64,000 bases of DNA from Cryobacterium adonitolivorans. Lineage in GTDB: Bacteria > Actinomycetota > Actinomycetes > Actinomycetales > Microbacteriaceae. The notes under the pieces are model-generated. The model saw only the letters and a list, made by a program, of their open reading frames with translations, had not been told where the DNA came from and did not search any database. The stretch spans positions 1 to 64,000 of the forward strand of contig NZ_SOFL01000016.1 of NCBI RefSeq assembly GCF_004402695.1, in the 5' to 3' direction. Below, one piece after another: positions 63,753 through 64,000 of the stretch (position 1 is its first letter; each line of letters opens with the position of its first letter). Made by a program: the position numbers and the translations under genes.

Positions 63753-64000
63753 GGGGTCACCTCCACGTGATCGGCGCCCACGCGTGCCATCCACTCGAGC
63801 GCGGCGGTGTTGAAGCCCTTGAGGACGAGCCACAGCGCGAGCGACACCTCCCAGGCGAACACGGGCAGCGCCACGAGCAGCCCGATCGGGGAGAACTGGC
63901 CGTACAGGCCGAAGATCACCAGCACCGTCGAGAGGGTGATGATCGCCCCGCCGGCCAGGCCAAGCACCGCGATGACGCGAGGCACCAGGCGGGAGGCGTA
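63749..64000 (-). CDS. DUF4386-type membrane protein, partial
   Basis: The 83 C-terminal residues are visible, and the gene runs off the right edge. They contain two helices (VIAVLGLAGGAIITLSTVLV and FSPIGLLVALPVFAWEVSLA) with SRLVPRV before and LKGFN after, the pattern of DUF4386 proteins. The stop overlaps the start of the dehydrogenase gene (four bases), so the two are cotranscribed. Confidence 0.7.
   Translation of the reverse strand, partial: YASRLVPRVIAVLGLAGGAIITLSTVLVIFGLYGQFSPIGLLVALPVFAWEVSLALWLVLKGFNTAALEWMARVGADHVEVTP

Overview
The window looks like chromosome from a high-GC actinobacterium, most likely Microbacteriaceae (a Cryobacterium-like genus). This is an inference from gene content and style: a dnaK-grpE-dnaJ-hspR operon with HAIR operators, a DUF222 endonuclease, NrdR-type boxes before nrdD, FBP, DUF2255, DUF6328 and XapX proteins, and dense gene packing with many 4-bp start/stop overlaps. 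No phage, CRISPR array or intact insertion sequence was seen.

Layout. 1-8.2 kb: a partial DUF222 endonuclease, a type-B carboxylesterase, a half-deleted dihydrofolate-reductase-like gene running into a PfkB kinase, an arrestin-fold protein, and a run of two aldo/keto reductases around a nucleotide-sugar-type dehydrogenase. 8.2-16.9 kb: a LysR regulator, the heat-shock operon, a two-component system, then a 2H phosphoesterase and a GNAT enzyme separated by long palindromes. 16.9-20.6 kb: an MFS carrier facing the thiMED operon, which carries a TPP riboswitch. 20.7-28.7 kb: small metabolic genes, two TetR regulators with visible operators, a DMT exporter, and two gene remnants (a sigma factor and a DNA alkylation repeat protein). 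28.7-35.1 kb: a 5-oxoproline-type operon (Nramp-like carrier, PxpA, fused PxpB-PxpC, fused biotin carboxylase-BCCP) opposite a GntR regulator. 35.3-41.5 kb: an accessory stretch with a VOC protein, haloperoxidase-like hydrolase, TetR, a SnoaL protein with an alpha/beta hydrolase and two XapX proteins, and a membrane protein/TetR pair with twin 21-bp operators. 41.5-42.5 kb: a scar region with a PfkB remnant. 42.5-45.4 kb: the anaerobic ribonucleotide reductase nrdD-nrdG. 45.5-46.3 kb: two genes that lost their facing 5' halves. 46.4-50.1 kb: a haloacid dehalogenase, a calycin-like protein, dcd, tRNA-Gly(CCC), and a zwf-type gene bounded by a duplicated tRNA flank. 50.2-53.5 kb: a Ser/Thr kinase-GAF protein and a secreted CAP protein with five C-terminal repeats. 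53.6-55.4 kb: a PfkB kinase and two decayed genes. 55.4-64 kb: an RHH regulator/DUF4097/ABC exporter operon, an MBL hydrolase, two tandem GAF-ANTAR regulators, a 5'-3' exonuclease and a quinone-oxidoreductase-like protein.

How the genes work together. Four groups are clearly functional units: chaperones under HspR, thiamine salvage under TPP, anaerobic dNTP synthesis under NrdR-like boxes, and lactam/5-oxoproline use under GntR. In the last of these, the subunits together match the parts list of a urea-carboxylase-type biotin enzyme. The accessory regions are marked by repeated small-scale damage: 13- and 19-bp tandem duplications that shift frames, internal deletions, and 5' truncations. They also carry a family of about 60-bp palindromes that supply stop codons to the genes they follow.
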